A stretch of DNA of 64,000 bases from CAZHAC01 sp964383855 (GCA_964383855.1 CAYLIP010000002.1:1-64000); one strand, 5' to 3'; counted from the stretch's first letter, positions 40,826-51,230 are shown. Numbers and translations: made by a program. The notes: a model not told the origin generated them from the sequence alone.

Positions 40826-41941
40826 CCCGCGACCATCGCGGTCGCTGGTCAGGACGTAGAGGCAGCCGTCGGGACCCGGCTCGACGTCCCGGATCCGGCC
40901 CTCCCCGCTGAGCACCGTGTCGGCGCGCTCGATCCTGGCCGGATCATCGGGGCTGATCACCAGGCGCAGGATGGACTGGCCGAACAGCTCCGAGACCAGC
41001 AGCGCGGGGCGCTGGTCGGAAGCCAGGGCGTAGAAGGCGATCCCGCTCGGGGCCCAGGTGGCGTCGCCGCTCTCGTAGATGGGCGGGACCCGGTCGGGCA
41101 GGCTTCCCTGCGCGTACCCGGTGCGAACGCTGCCCGCCCACACCGGCCAGCCGTAGAACTGGCCCTTCTGCACCAGGTCGACCTCGTCGTGGTGGAGCAG
41201 TCCCCCGAACTCGCCGGTCGGGCCGTTGCTGCTGGCGTAGAGGCGCCCGGAGGCATCCCAGGCCAGGCCCTGCGGATTGCGAAAGCCCCAGGCGAAGCTC
41301 TCGAGGCCGCTCCCGTCGAGGTGCATGCGCAGGATCTTGCCGCTCTGGTTGCCCGGGTCGGCCGCCCGGGCCGCCACGAATCCCTCGCCGGTGGTGATGT
41401 AGAGCAGCCCGTCGGGCCCGATCTTGATCCGGCCGCCGAAGTGGTAGCAGCTGCCGCCGGGGATGTTGTCGACCAGAACCTGCTCGCCGGTCAGCTGGTC
41501 GCCCGAGATGGTGAACCTGGAGACCCGGTCCACGTTGCCCGCCGCCGACGTGTGGCTGTAGTCGATGTAGGCGCTGGCGCCCTGGATCACGAGTCCCATG
41601 GCGCCGCCCTCGCAGCCTGGCTGGCTGACCACGCTCAGGGTGAGCGCCGGGTTGGGGAGCAGCTGCCCGCCCCGGATCACCCGGACCCGGCCCGGCCGTT
41701 CGGTGAGCCAGATGCTGCCGTCGGGGGCGAAGGCCAGGGCCCAGGGCGCCTCGAGCCCGGCGGCCAGCACCGACCTGCTCACGTTGAAGGCGCCCGGCGG
41801 CTTGAGCGAGGGGGTTGGGGTGGGCGCGGCGGACGGGGTGCTCGTGGCCGTGGCGCTGGGCGCGGCACTCGGGCGCGCGGCCGGCTGCCCTGTGCAGGCC
41901 AAAAGCGCGGCCGCGGTCAGCAGAACGGCCACGCGCCGCAC
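40778..41941 (-). CDS. PQQ-dependent sugar dehydrogenase family lipoprotein (Gdh-B/YliI-like)
   Basis: 387 residues. The lipoprotein signal is AVLLTAAALLACTGQ (Cys at about 16), then a Pro/Thr/Ser linker. A six-bladed propeller follows with LEAPWALAFAPDGSIWLTERPGRVRVI, CEGGAMGLVIQG, YHFGGRIKIGPDGLLYITTGEG and RNPQGLAWDASGRLYAS (ends quoted), typical of soluble glucose dehydrogenase-like proteins. It is anchored outside and oxidises aldoses if PQQ is available. GTG start 41941 with TAGTCT 6 bases upstream. Confidence 0.9.
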   Translation of the reverse strand: MRRVAVLLTAAALLACTGQPAARPSAAPSATATSTPSAAPTPTPSLKPPGAFNVSRSVLAAGLEAPWALAFAPDGSIWLTERPGRVRVIRGGQLLPNPALTLSVVSQPGCEGGAMGLVIQGASAYIDYSHTSAAGNVDRVSRFTISGDQLTGEQVLVDNIPGGSCYHFGGRIKIGPDGLLYITTGEGFVAARAADPGNQSGKILRMHLDGSGLESFAWGFRNPQGLAWDASGRLYASSNGPTGEFGGLLHHDEVDLVQKGQFYGWPVWAGSVRTGYAQGSLPDRVPPIYESGDATWAPSGIAFYALASDQRPALLVSELFGQSILRLVISPDDPARIERADTVLSGEGRIRDVEPGPDGCLYVLTSDRDGRGSPRAGDDRVLKLCPS

Positions 41942-41947
41942 GGGACC

Positions 41948-41953
41948 AGACTA
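41948..41953 (-). promoter_or_regulatory. -10 box TAGTCT of the sugar dehydrogenase gene (leaderless)
   Basis: TAGTCT is followed by 6 bases and GTG 41941 on the minus strand. Confidence 0.45.
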
Positions 41954-42030
41954 CCGGGCGCCGGCCGTTCGGGGCGACGCGCCGGCCGGAGCGGCCTCCG
42001 GTGGGCGGCGCGGTCCGCGATCCTTGCTTG

Positions 42031-43383
42031 GTGCGGACCTCGAGCTGGCGGCTGATCCTGCCGATCGTGCTGGGGACCACGCTCAACCCGCTCAATTCCT
42101 CGATGGTCGCGGTCGCCCTGGTCACCTTCCATCACGACTTCGCGGTCGACCTCGGCACGTCGACCTGGCTGGTCTCCGCCTTCTATCTGGCCGGCGCCGT
42201 GGGCCAGCCCCTGATGGGCCGCCTGGCCGACCTGCTCGGAGCTCGCAGGGTGTTCGTGGCCGGCCTTGCCGTGGCCGGGGCGGTGTCGGTGCTGGCACCG
42301 CTGGCGCCGAGCTTCGGCTGGCTGATCCTGGCCAGGGTGGTGCAGGCGCTCGGCACCTCGACCGCCTTTCCGGCCGGCCTCGGCCTGATCCGCGCGGCCA
42401 GCGGCCGGCACCAGGTCCCGGCCGGCTCGCTGGCAATGCTCGCCATCGCGGGCTCGGTCAGCGCCGCCCTCGGGCCCACGATCGGCGGTCTGCTCCTGGC
42501 GGCCTGGGGCTGGCAGGCGATCTTCCTGATCAACCTGCCGATGTCCGTGGCCGGCATCCTGCTCGGCCTCTGGCTGCTCCCCGCGCCGCCGCCCTCGGAC
42601 GCCTCCGGCCGCGGCCTGGCCGGCCTGGACATCCCCGGCGTCCTGCTCTTCGCAGCCACGCTGACGCCTCTGCTGGCGGGCCTGCTCGAACACGGGTCGG
42701 GGCTCAGCTGGGCGCTGCTCGCGGTGGTGCCGGTGGCGGCCGCGCTGCTCGCGGCGCGTGAGCTGCGCTGCCAGTCCCCGTTCTTCGACCTGCGCCTGCT
42801 GGCCGGGCACCCGGCCATGGTGGGGGTCTTCGTTCAGTTCGCCGCGGTCACCTTCGTCTTCTACTCCTTCTTCTTCGGGCTGCCGGTCTGGCTCGAGCAG
42901 GCGCGCGGGTTCGATGCCCGCACCGCGGGCCTGATCGTGCTTCCGCTGACCGGCCTCGGCGTGCTCATGACCCCGGTCGCGGCCCGCATCGTCGAGCGCT
43001 GGAACCCGCGGCCGGCGATCATCGCCGGCTCCGCCTTCATGCTCGCCGGCACGCTGCTGCTGCTCACGCTGGGATCGGAGTCACCGGTTCCGCAGCTGCT
43101 GGCGGTGTCCTTCGTGCTCGGCGTGCCCAACGGCTTCAACAACATGGGGCTGCAGGCAGCCCTCTACCAGACCACGCCGCCAGAGCGGATCTCCTGGGCG
43201 GGCGGCCAGTTCCAGACCTTCCGCTACGTGGGCGCGACCATGGCCTCGGCCCTGCTGGGCACCGTCTTCAAGCAGCAGGCGAGCACCCCGGGGCTGCACG
43301 GCATCGGCCTCATGCTCGCCGCCGTCAGCGTGGGCCTGGTCCTGGCGAGCGTTGCCTTCCGCCGGCCGCGGCCGGCCACCGCC

Positions 43384-43392
<9 letters not shown>
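42031..43392 (+). CDS. MFS transporter, drug:H+ antiporter-2 (EmrB/QacA-like)
   Basis: 453 residues with 14 hydrophobic segments. Helix 1 ends NPLNSSMVAVAL, the position where DHA2 proteins have a charged or polar motif D1. The motif A loop is GRLADLLGARRVFV and motif C reads GSVSAALGPTIGGLLL. It exports drugs or metabolites. GTG 42031 starts 89 bases from the divergent sugar dehydrogenase. The 3' end overlaps glyQS by 9 bases. No local regulator. Confidence 0.88.
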
Positions 43393-44706
<1,314 letters not shown>

Positions 44707-44812
44707 GCCCCAGAGTGTCGCAGAGGCGGGGATGAGCACGTCCCGAACGGCCGATCACGGCCATCCGGCCGGCCTCCGGACCGACTTGCGTCCGGTCCCG
44801 GCCCGCCGTCGG

Positions 44813-46387
44813 TCAGAGCGAAAACGGTTCCGAGAGCAGCGCGCGCGCGATGACGCGCAGCGCGAGCACCTCTTCGGCGCCCTCGAAGATGCTGAGCACG
44901 CGCGCGTCGACGAAGTAGCGCGAGACGTCCGTCTCCTCGCCATAGCCCATGCCGCCATGCAGCTGCATCGCGTCCCGCGTCACCTGCTCCGCCATCCGTG
45001 ACGCGTAGAGCTTGGCCAGCGACGCCGCCATCTGTCCGCTGGCGGTGCCGCCGGGACCGGCTTCGCCGGCCGCCAGCAGCCCGGCCGCCCGGTAGCTGAG
45101 CCGGCGCGCCGAGGCGACCTGGACGATCATGCGGCCGAGCATCGCCCGCGGCAGCCCGAAGCCCGAGATCGGCCGCCCGAAGACGGTCCGCTGCGCGGTG
45201 TAGGCGAGGGCGTCATCGAGAGCCGCCTGCATGACCCCGACCGCACGCCCCGCCGTCTGCAGGCGGCCCATGGCAAAGCTCTCCATCTGGAGGTAGAAGC
45301 CGCGGTTCAGCCACTCCTCGCCGCCGACCAGCGCGCCGGCCGGGAGCCGGAGGTTGTCGAAGCTGAGCTCGAACGTGTGCATCCCGCGGTACCCGATCGT
45401 GGGGATGGCCCGCCCCTCCAGGGTGCCGCCCTCGGGCTGGCGGAGCGTGAAGGAATGGCCGGGGAAGGGCGGCTTCTCGAGCACGAACAGCGAGAGCCCG
45501 CGATGACCGGCATCACCCGTCCGCGCCAGCAGCATCATGATCTCGGCGCGGCCTGCGAACGTCGACCAGAGCTTGGTCCCGTTGATCACCCAGGCGTCCG
45601 CTGTGCCGTCCGTTGAGCCTGCGGGCCGGCGCTCGGCGCGGCACTGGATCCCGGCCACGTCGGACCCGAAGTCGGGCTCGGTGGCGGCCACCGAGACCAG
45701 CTTCCGCCCGCTCGCGATTTCCGGCAGCCAGCGCTGTCGCTGCTCCTCGGTGGCGCCACGGAGCAGCGCCCGGACCAGGATCTCGGGCCGGGTGGGCAGG
45801 CTTCCGCCCGCGGCCAGCGAGGCTCGAGAGAGCTCCTCGGTGACGATCAGCATGGTCACGAAGTCGTCCCGGGCGCCCGCCGAACCGCCGTACCGCTCGG
45901 GGACCGAGAGGCCGAACAGGCCGAGTTCGGCCAGCCCCTGCAGGATCTCCTCGGGGATGTCCAGGTCCCCGCGGTGGATGGCGCCCGCGTGCGGCTTGAC
46001 GCGGCGGCGGGCGAAATCGCGGAACGTGCTCCGCAGCAGTCGGTGCTCTTCGCCTGCGTCCAGGTCCTCGAGCGGCCGGTAAGCCGCCAGGATCCGCTCC
46101 AGGCGGGGGGCCTGCTCGATCACGGCGGCCGCCGACCGGCCCTCGATGGCGGCCCTGGCCTCCGAGATGGCGGCGGCGGCGATCTCCTCGGCCAGGGGGT
46201 CGCCCGTGGCTTCAGCCCACTCCGCTGTGGCGACCGCGGCCTCCGCCCTGGCCACCCCCCAGGCCAGCTCGCCGGCGGCCACCTGGTCGGCGTCGACGTC
46301 GGCGGCCGGAAGCCGCTCCTGGACGCGCTCGCGCAGCGAGGCGACGGCCGCCTTCAGCTCCTCCAGGGGGCGCGCGAGCGCGGTCAC
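44813..46387 (-). CDS. Acyl-CoA dehydrogenase with N-terminal extension
   Basis: 524 residues. An unusual N-terminal about 125-residue Ala/Glu-rich helical extension, possibly a second helical bundle, precedes a normal acyl-CoA dehydrogenase. The flavin-binding region is SVAATEPDFGSDVAGI, then WVINGTKLWST, and QLHGGMGYGEETDVSRYFVDAR. The catalytic Glu is expected in the FEGAEEVLALRVIARAL segment near the C-terminus. It oxidises an acyl-CoA to the enoyl-CoA with FAD. It is last gene of a CaiB-MaoC-dehydrogenase operon and overlaps MaoC by 4 bases. Confidence 0.9.
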   Translation of the reverse strand: MTALARPLEELKAAVASLRERVQERLPAADVDADQVAAGELAWGVARAEAAVATAEWAEATGDPLAEEIAAAAISEARAAIEGRSAAAVIEQAPRLERILAAYRPLEDLDAGEEHRLLRSTFRDFARRRVKPHAGAIHRGDLDIPEEILQGLAELGLFGLSVPERYGGSAGARDDFVTMLIVTEELSRASLAAGGSLPTRPEILVRALLRGATEEQRQRWLPEIASGRKLVSVAATEPDFGSDVAGIQCRAERRPAGSTDGTADAWVINGTKLWSTFAGRAEIMMLLARTGDAGHRGLSLFVLEKPPFPGHSFTLRQPEGGTLEGRAIPTIGYRGMHTFELSFDNLRLPAGALVGGEEWLNRGFYLQMESFAMGRLQTAGRAVGVMQAALDDALAYTAQRTVFGRPISGFGLPRAMLGRMIVQVASARRLSYRAAGLLAAGEAGPGGTASGQMAASLAKLYASRMAEQVTRDAMQLHGGMGYGEETDVSRYFVDARVLSIFEGAEEVLALRVIARALLSEPFSL

Positions 46388-46887
46388 GAGCCCTCGGCCT
46401 GCACCCTCGGGATCGCCGGCGCCTGGCCCCGCTTGTAGATCATGGCGGTGCGCCGGAAGGTGAGCACCACCCGGCCGTCCTGGTTGTAGCCCGTGGTGCG
46501 AACGGTGACCAGGCCGACGTTGGGCCGGGACCCGGATTCGCGCTTCTCGAGGACCTCGGAGCGCGAGTAGATGGTGTCACCCTCGAAGACGGGGCTCGGC
46601 AGCCGCACCTCGTCCCAGCCCAGGTTGGCCATGACGTTCTGCGAGATGTCGGCCACGCTCTGGCCGGTGACGAGCGCCAGTGTGAAGCAGGAGTTGACGA
46701 GTGGGCGCCCGAACTCGGTCTGGGCGGCGTAGTGGCGGTCGAAGTGGAGGGGCGCCGTGTTCTGGGTGAGCAGGGTGAACCAGCTGTTGTCGGTTTCGGT
46801 GACGGTCCGGCCCAGCGGGTGCTCGTAGACGTCGCCGACCTCGAAATCCTCGTAGAAACGTCCCCGCCAGCCTTCCTTGATCGTCAT
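46384..46887 (-). CDS. MaoC-like (R)-specific enoyl-CoA hydratase
   Basis: 167 residues, a hot-dog fold dehydratase. RFYEDFEVGDVYEHPLGRTVTETDN is the typical N-terminus, and the catalytic loop is LTQNTAPLHFDRHYAAQTEFGRPLVN, with Asp and His as in MaoC hydratases (ends quoted). VTGQSVADISQNVMANLGWDEVRLP resembles the mesaconyl/beta-methylmalyl-CoA hydratase branch. It hydrates the enoyl-CoA made by the adjacent dehydrogenase. ATG 46887 is preferred over an upstream codon at 46920. Confidence 0.9.
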   Translation of the reverse strand: MTIKEGWRGRFYEDFEVGDVYEHPLGRTVTETDNSWFTLLTQNTAPLHFDRHYAAQTEFGRPLVNSCFTLALVTGQSVADISQNVMANLGWDEVRLPSPVFEGDTIYSRSEVLEKRESGSRPNVGLVTVRTTGYNQDGRVVLTFRRTAMIYKRGQAPAIPRVQAEGS

Positions 46888-46912
46888 CGCAGCTGCACTC
46901 CCAACTCGTCTT

Positions 46913-48058
46913 CTAGTCAATCACCCGCTGCCGCCGCAGCTCGGCGATGCGGGCGTCATCGATGCCCAGCTCGCCGGCCAGGACCGCGGCGGTGTCGGCG
47001 CCGATCTCGGGCGCCGGCGGTGCCGGCGGTCGCGGAAAGGCCCCGAAGGCGACCGGGCTGGCCGGCGGATCGGCCGCCCCGGGATCCTCCGCGACCAGCT
47101 CCTTGAACGTGCGGTACGGCCCCCAGAGCACTCCCGCCTGGTCGAAGGCGCGGGCCACCTCGGCCAGCGTGCGCCCGCCCAGCCAGGGCTCGAGCAGGGC
47201 AGTGATCTCCCGGCGGTGGCGGAAGCGTTCGCCCTCATCGGCGAGGTCGACGTCCTGCGCCGCCTCGAGGGCGGCAAAGGCTGGAGCCAGGCCGGTCGCC
47301 TCGGCCAGGCTTCGCCACTGTCTCGGCGTCAGCGCGCAGACCATCACATGCCGGCCGTCCGCGGTGCGGAAGTCCCTGGCGTACGAGCCGTAGAGGTCGT
47401 TGCCGAAGCGGCCTCGGGGCTCCTCGACCAGCTTCGCCTCCGCGAGCAGGCCGAGGTGCCCGGCGACCGCCGTCGCCACCTCGGCCAGCGAGACCTCCGC
47501 GAGCTGGCCCTCGCCGGTCAGCCGGCGATGGCGATCGGCCGCGAGGAGTGAGATGGCGGCCAGCATGCCCGTGGTCACGTCCCAGGCGGGCAGCACGTGG
47601 TTGACCGGTCCCGCCCAGTTCTCGGGCCCGGTCAACCAGGGAAAGCCGGCGCCGGCATTGACCGTGTAGTCGACGGCCGTTCCGCCTCCCGGCGAGCCGC
47701 TGATGACGACCATCAGAAGGTCGGGCCTGCGCTCCCGGAGCCTGTCGTAGGCCATCCAGCCGCGCGCTCCCAGGTTGGTGACCACGGCGCCCGCGCTCGC
47801 GATCAGCTGGGTGGCGAGCTCCTGCCCGGTCTCCGACCGGAGATCGAGCGCGACCGAGCGCTTGCCCTGGTCGAGGCCTGCGCGATAGAGGCTGCGTCCG
47901 TTGTGCACGGGCCACCGGTGGGCGTCGATCCCCCCGCCCAACTGCTCGACGCGCACCACGTCGGCGCCCAGGCCGGCCAGCGTGGCGCCCGCGATCGGAG
48001 CCGCGACGAAGGCCGACACCTCGACCACCCGCAGCCCGGAGAGAATGCCTGGCGCCAT
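46913..48058 (-). CDS. CaiB/BaiF family (class III) CoA transferase
   Basis: 381 residues. The Rossmann half starts LSGLRVVEVSAFVAAPIAGA, then ADVVRVEQLGGG. VISGSPGGG replaces the usual SGFGQ-like stretch, and the catalytic Asp is probably Asp160 in LPAWDVTTGMLAA. The C-terminal domain has FGNDLYGSYARDFRTADGRHVMV. It activates an acid as CoA ester for the following MaoC hydratase and dehydrogenase. ATG 48058 has TATTCT 6 bases upstream. Confidence 0.9.
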   Translation of the reverse strand: MAPGILSGLRVVEVSAFVAAPIAGATLAGLGADVVRVEQLGGGIDAHRWPVHNGRSLYRAGLDQGKRSVALDLRSETGQELATQLIASAGAVVTNLGARGWMAYDRLRERRPDLLMVVISGSPGGGTAVDYTVNAGAGFPWLTGPENWAGPVNHVLPAWDVTTGMLAAISLLAADRHRRLTGEGQLAEVSLAEVATAVAGHLGLLAEAKLVEEPRGRFGNDLYGSYARDFRTADGRHVMVCALTPRQWRSLAEATGLAPAFAALEAAQDVDLADEGERFRHRREITALLEPWLGGRTLAEVARAFDQAGVLWGPYRTFKELVAEDPGAADPPASPVAFGAFPRPPAPPAPEIGADTAAVLAGELGIDDARIAELRRQRVID

Positions 48059-48064
48059 GCCGAG

Positions 48065-48070
48065 AGAATA
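48065..48070 (-). promoter_or_regulatory. -10 box TATTCT of the CaiB-MaoC-dehydrogenase operon (leaderless)
   Basis: TATTCT is followed by 6 bases and ATG 48058 on the minus strand. It overlaps AATAGT (48067-48072), which lies 7 bases before the divergent ATG 48080, so this 21-base gap may hold a two-way promoter. Confidence 0.5.
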
Positions 48071-48079
48071 GTCAGCGGG

Positions 48080-48610
48080 ATGAGCTCCTGGGCCGACGTG
48101 GAGCGCGAGGCGCCCGACCTGGCCGCGCGGGTCCGCGGCATCTTCGAGCACCGCCGGCACAAGACGATGGCCACCCTCCGCCGGGACGGCGGACCGAGGA
48201 TCAGCGGCATCGAGGTCGAGTTCGAGGGCAACGAGCTGGTGCTCGGGATGATGCCGGGCTCGGTCAAGGGCCAGGACCTCGTGCGCGATCCCCGGCTGGC
48301 CATCCACGCCGCCTCCGACGACCCTCCCGAGGACTCTCCCGGGGTATGGCGAGGAGACGCCAAAGTGGCCGGAGTGGCGGCGGCGATCGGGACGGTTCCC
48401 GGCTCCGACCCGCCGGCGGCGCGCCTGCGCGTCGACCTCAGCGAGGTGGTGCTGACAACGGTCGACGCCGCCGGCCAACACCTGGTCATCGAGTCCTGGC
48501 ATCCAGGCCGAGGCCACGAGATCAGGCGCCTTCGCCTTTCAGCAAAACTCAGCAAAACTGAAAGTTGCTATCATTTGCAAGTCGATGGCAAATGGGGGTC
48601 GCTTCCGTGA
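48080..48610 (+). CDS. PPOX-class (pyridoxamine 5'-phosphate oxidase-like, probably F420- or FMN-binding) protein
   Basis: 176 residues. The split-barrel flavin-reductase pattern appears in FEHRRHKTMATLRRDGGPRISGIEVEFEGNELVLGMMPGSVKGQDLVRDPRLAIH (ends quoted). It is likely to bind F420 or FMN and reduce small substrates. The last about 25 codons (SAKLSKTESCYHLQVDG...) run through a lower-GC stretch with direct and inverted repeats, so the natural C-terminus may be shorter in ancestry. The stop overlaps the next GTG by 4 bases. Confidence 0.82.
   Translation: MSSWADVEREAPDLAARVRGIFEHRRHKTMATLRRDGGPRISGIEVEFEGNELVLGMMPGSVKGQDLVRDPRLAIHAASDDPPEDSPGVWRGDAKVAGVAAAIGTVPGSDPPAARLRVDLSEVVLTTVDAAGQHLVIESWHPGRGHEIRRLRLSAKLSKTESCYHLQVDGKWGSLP
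48540..48559 (+). repeat. Tandem direct repeat CAGCAAAACT x2
   Basis: Two exact, adjacent copies of the 10-mer CAGCAAAACT lie just before the TATCAT box of the downstream MFS gene. This is a marked dip in GC content. It could be a regulator site or simply repeats at the end of the PPOX gene. Confidence 0.5.
48573..48593. promoter_or_regulatory. Inverted repeat ATTTGC-N9-GCAAAT before the MFS gene
   Basis: 6-base arms with a 9-base spacer, directly after a TATCAT -10-like box (48569-48574) and just before GTG 48607. The TetR gene at 50.1 kb in the same operon is the natural candidate to bind it. Confidence 0.5.
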
Positions 48611-50142
48611 GCGCTGAGATCAGGAAGTGGTGGGCGCTCGGCGCCGTCACCCTGGCGGTGCTCGCCGCCGGCCTCGACGCCACCGTGCTCAGCGTGGCCC
48701 TGCCCACGCTGGCGGGTGCGCTCCGGGCGACAGAGACCGATCTCCAGTGGTTTGCCTCGGCCTACCTGCTGGCGATGTCGGCGGGCATGCTGCCCATGGG
48801 ATCGATCGGCGATCGGTTCGGTCGGCGGCGCACCCTCATGGCCTCGCTGGCGCTCTTTGCCGCCGGCTCGCTGGCCTGCGCGCTGTCGCCTTCGGCCGGT
48901 TTTTTCATCGTTGGCCGGGTGGTCCTGGGTATCGCCAGCGCCGGCCTGATCGTGATGGCTCTCTCCGCCATCACCGTGCTCTTCGATGAGGCGGAGAGGC
49001 CCCGAGCGGTGGGAGTGTGGTCGGTCGCCAACTTCGTGGCGCTGCCGATCGGGCCGGTCGCCGGGGGCTGGCTGCTCACGCATGCGTGGTGGGGCTGGGT
49101 CTTCCTCATGAACATCCCGGTCGCGCTCCTGGGCCTGGTGGTGAGCAGCGTGCTGGTGCCCGAGTCCCGCAGCCCCCACGCCCGCCGGCTCGATCTGACC
49201 GGGATGCTGCTCGGCAGCGCCGGCTTGAGCGCGGTCACCTACGCCCTGATCAACGCGGGGCGGGAGGGCTGGACGGCGGGGCCGACGCTGGCCTGGGCGG
49301 CGGCCGGCATCCTGCTGCTGGCCGCCTTCGGCGCCTGGGAGGCGCGGCTTGCCCGCCGGCCCGGAGGCGAGCCTGTCGTCGACCTGCACCTCTTCCGCTC
49401 CCGGGCCTTCGCATGGGGCACGATCCTGGCCGCGGTCGGCGTGCTCGCCATGTTCTCGGTTCTCTTCACGATGCCGCAGTACTTCCAGGCGATCGCCGGC
49501 GCCGACGCCATGGGATCAGGCGTGCGGCTGATGCCGCTGGTGTTCGGGCTCATCGCGGGCGCTCTGCCCGCCGACCGGGTGGCCGGGCGTTCGGGCCCGC
49601 GGGCGGCCGTCAGCCTTGGCTTTTTGATCATGGCGGCATCGCTCCTGGCCGGCGTGGCCACCGGCGCCGGCACCGATCCCTGGGCGGTGGCCGCGTGGAT
49701 GGCGGGCGTCGGCGCCGGCATGGGGCTCGCCCTGGCGACCGCGGCCTCGGGCGCGCTGGCCGAGCTGGACGCCGAGCGCAGCGGCGCCGGCGCCGCGGTC
49801 ATGCAGGCGCTCCAGAAGCTGGGCGGCCCCTTTGGCTCGGCGATCATGGGCAGCGTGCTTCACTCGGTGTACCGCTCGCACCTGGCTCTCGGCGCGATTC
49901 CCCCAGCGGCCCGATCGGTGGTCGAGGGGAGCGTTTTCGGCGGGCTCGCGGTGGCCGGCCGCCTGCACTCGCAACAGCTGACGGATTCGGTGCGCGCCGC
50001 CTTCGTGGCCGGCATGGACGCTTCGCTGGTCGCCTCCGCGGGCGTCGCGATCGCGGGCCTGATCCTGGCGCTGGCCTTCATGCCGCATCGTTCAGTCCAG
50101 CGCATGGCCGGCCGGAAGGAGCCAGTTGGCGCCCCCGTCTGA
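48607..50142 (+). CDS. MFS transporter, drug:H+ antiporter-2 (EmrB/QacA-like)
   Basis: 511 residues, 14 membrane segments. LDATVLSVALPTLAGAL is the DHA2 motif D1 with a membrane-buried Asp, GSIGDRFGRRRTLMASL is motif A and VALPIGPVAGGWLL is motif C. It exports drugs or other hydrophobic compounds with proton antiport. The start is given as GTG 48607, which overlaps the PPOX stop by 4 bases; ATG 48592 is possible. It is followed by an overlapping TetR gene (17 bases), which probably represses it. Confidence 0.9.
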   Translation: MSAEIRKWWALGAVTLAVLAAGLDATVLSVALPTLAGALRATETDLQWFASAYLLAMSAGMLPMGSIGDRFGRRRTLMASLALFAAGSLACALSPSAGFFIVGRVVLGIASAGLIVMALSAITVLFDEAERPRAVGVWSVANFVALPIGPVAGGWLLTHAWWGWVFLMNIPVALLGLVVSSVLVPESRSPHARRLDLTGMLLGSAGLSAVTYALINAGREGWTAGPTLAWAAAGILLLAAFGAWEARLARRPGGEPVVDLHLFRSRAFAWGTILAAVGVLAMFSVLFTMPQYFQAIAGADAMGSGVRLMPLVFGLIAGALPADRVAGRSGPRAAVSLGFLIMAASLLAGVATGAGTDPWAVAAWMAGVGAGMGLALATAASGALAELDAERSGAGAAVMQALQKLGGPFGSAIMGSVLHSVYRSHLALGAIPPAARSVVEGSVFGGLAVAGRLHSQQLTDSVRAAFVAGMDASLVASAGVAIAGLILALAFMPHRSVQRMAGRKEPVGAPV

Positions 50143-50740
50143 GCCAGGCTTGCGGGAGCGGAAGAAGGTCCGCACCCGCAGCACCATCCAGCACCACGCA
50201 CTGCGCCTCTTCCGCGAGCAGGGATACGAGGCCACCACCGTGAGCCAGATCGCCCAGGCTGCGGAGATCTCAGAGAGCACCTTCTTCCGCTACTTCCCCA
50301 CCAAGGAGGCGGTGGTCTTCGCCGACGACTTCGACGAGGCCCTTTTCGAGGCCTTCCGCGCCCAGCCGGCGGAGATCGCGCCGATCGCCGCGCTCCGGCG
50401 CGCCTTGAAGGCCGCCTTCGCCGACATCACCGACTCGGAGCTGGGCGACGCGCAGGAGCGGACAAAGCTCATGTTCGAGGTGCCGGAGATCAGGGGGGCG
50501 TTCGCGGGTCAGCTGGTCGCCTTGATAGACATGACCTCGGCGGCGCTGGCCGAGCGCGCCGGGCGCCAGGTCGCCGACCTCGAGGTCCGCACCCTCGCCG
50601 GAGCGCTGCTCGGCGCGGTGATCGCCGTCTCGTTCGCCGGCGGGGAGATGGCGCCCGATTTTCTGGAGCGGATCGACCGCGCGCTGGCGGCCATGGAGAA
50701 GGGCCTCGCCCTTTCCTGGAGGGAGGCGGCGGCCCCCTGA
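50126..50740 (+). CDS. TetR-family transcriptional regulator
   Basis: 204 residues, TTG start. The helix-turn-helix region is TVSQIAQAAEISESTFFRYFPTKEAVV (about 38-64, ends quoted), followed by an all-helical ligand domain. It begins inside the 3' end of the drug-type MFS gene, so the pair is co-transcribed. A pump with its own TetR repressor is a common arrangement. The probable operator is the inverted repeat at 48573-48593. Confidence 0.9.
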   Translation: MAPPSEPGLRERKKVRTRSTIQHHALRLFREQGYEATTVSQIAQAAEISESTFFRYFPTKEAVVFADDFDEALFEAFRAQPAEIAPIAALRRALKAAFADITDSELGDAQERTKLMFEVPEIRGAFAGQLVALIDMTSAALAERAGRQVADLEVRTLAGALLGAVIAVSFAGGEMAPDFLERIDRALAAMEKGLALSWREAAAP

Positions 50741-50750
50741 GGGGGCCGCC
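50728..50750 (+). terminator. GC-rich hairpin around the TetR stop codon
   Basis: GGCGGCCCCC and its exact complement flank TGA, which is the gene's stop codon and forms the loop. There is no T run. It probably ends the MFS-TetR transcript or shields it from the convergent gene. Confidence 0.5.
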
Positions 50751-50761
50751 CTGCCGTCAGC

Positions 50762-51223
50762 TCAGCTGGTCCTGTTGACCTCGCCGCGCCAGGCGCCCGT
50801 CGGCTCGCCCTGGCGGGATTCGATGAACTGCTTGAACCGCTCGAGGTCGCGTTCGACCTGGCGGTCGAGGAACCCGAGCGCGTCGCCGACCTTCTCGGTG
50901 ATCGTGCGCGGCTCGGCGTCGACCTGGAGCATGACCTTCGAGCTGGCCTCGCTCAGCTTGTGGAAGGTCACCACCCCGGCGTTGGAGACGCCGCTGATGC
51001 TCCTCCAGGCGATCCGCTGGTCGGGCTGCTGCTCTGTGATCTCAGCGTCCCACTCCTCGGTCTTACCGCTCACCTCGGCCTTCCAGTGAAGACGGGTGGC
51101 GTCCAGCTGCTGGACCGACTCCACTCCCTCCATGAAATGGGGAAAGGACTCGAACTGCGTCCACTGGTTGTAGGCCGCGTGAACGGGGACATTCACCTCG
51201 ATCGACTTCTCTACATGTGCCAT
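50762..51223 (-). CDS. SRPBCC-superfamily (polyketide cyclase/START-like) protein
   Basis: 153 residues. HVEKSIEVNVPVHAAYNQWTQFESFPHFMEGVESV is the family N-terminus (ends quoted), followed by WDAEITEQQPDQRIAWRS and the long C-terminal helix FLDRQVERDLERFKQFIE. It has a hydrophobic cavity that binds lipids or aromatic compounds. The function is unknown; related proteins are often stress- or membrane-linked. ATG 51223 has TAGCGT 7 bases upstream. Confidence 0.88.
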   Translation of the reverse strand: MAHVEKSIEVNVPVHAAYNQWTQFESFPHFMEGVESVQQLDATRLHWKAEVSGKTEEWDAEITEQQPDQRIAWRSISGVSNAGVVTFHKLSEASSKVMLQVDAEPRTITEKVGDALGFLDRQVERDLERFKQFIESRQGEPTGAWRGEVNRTS

Positions 51224-51230
51224 GTCGACG

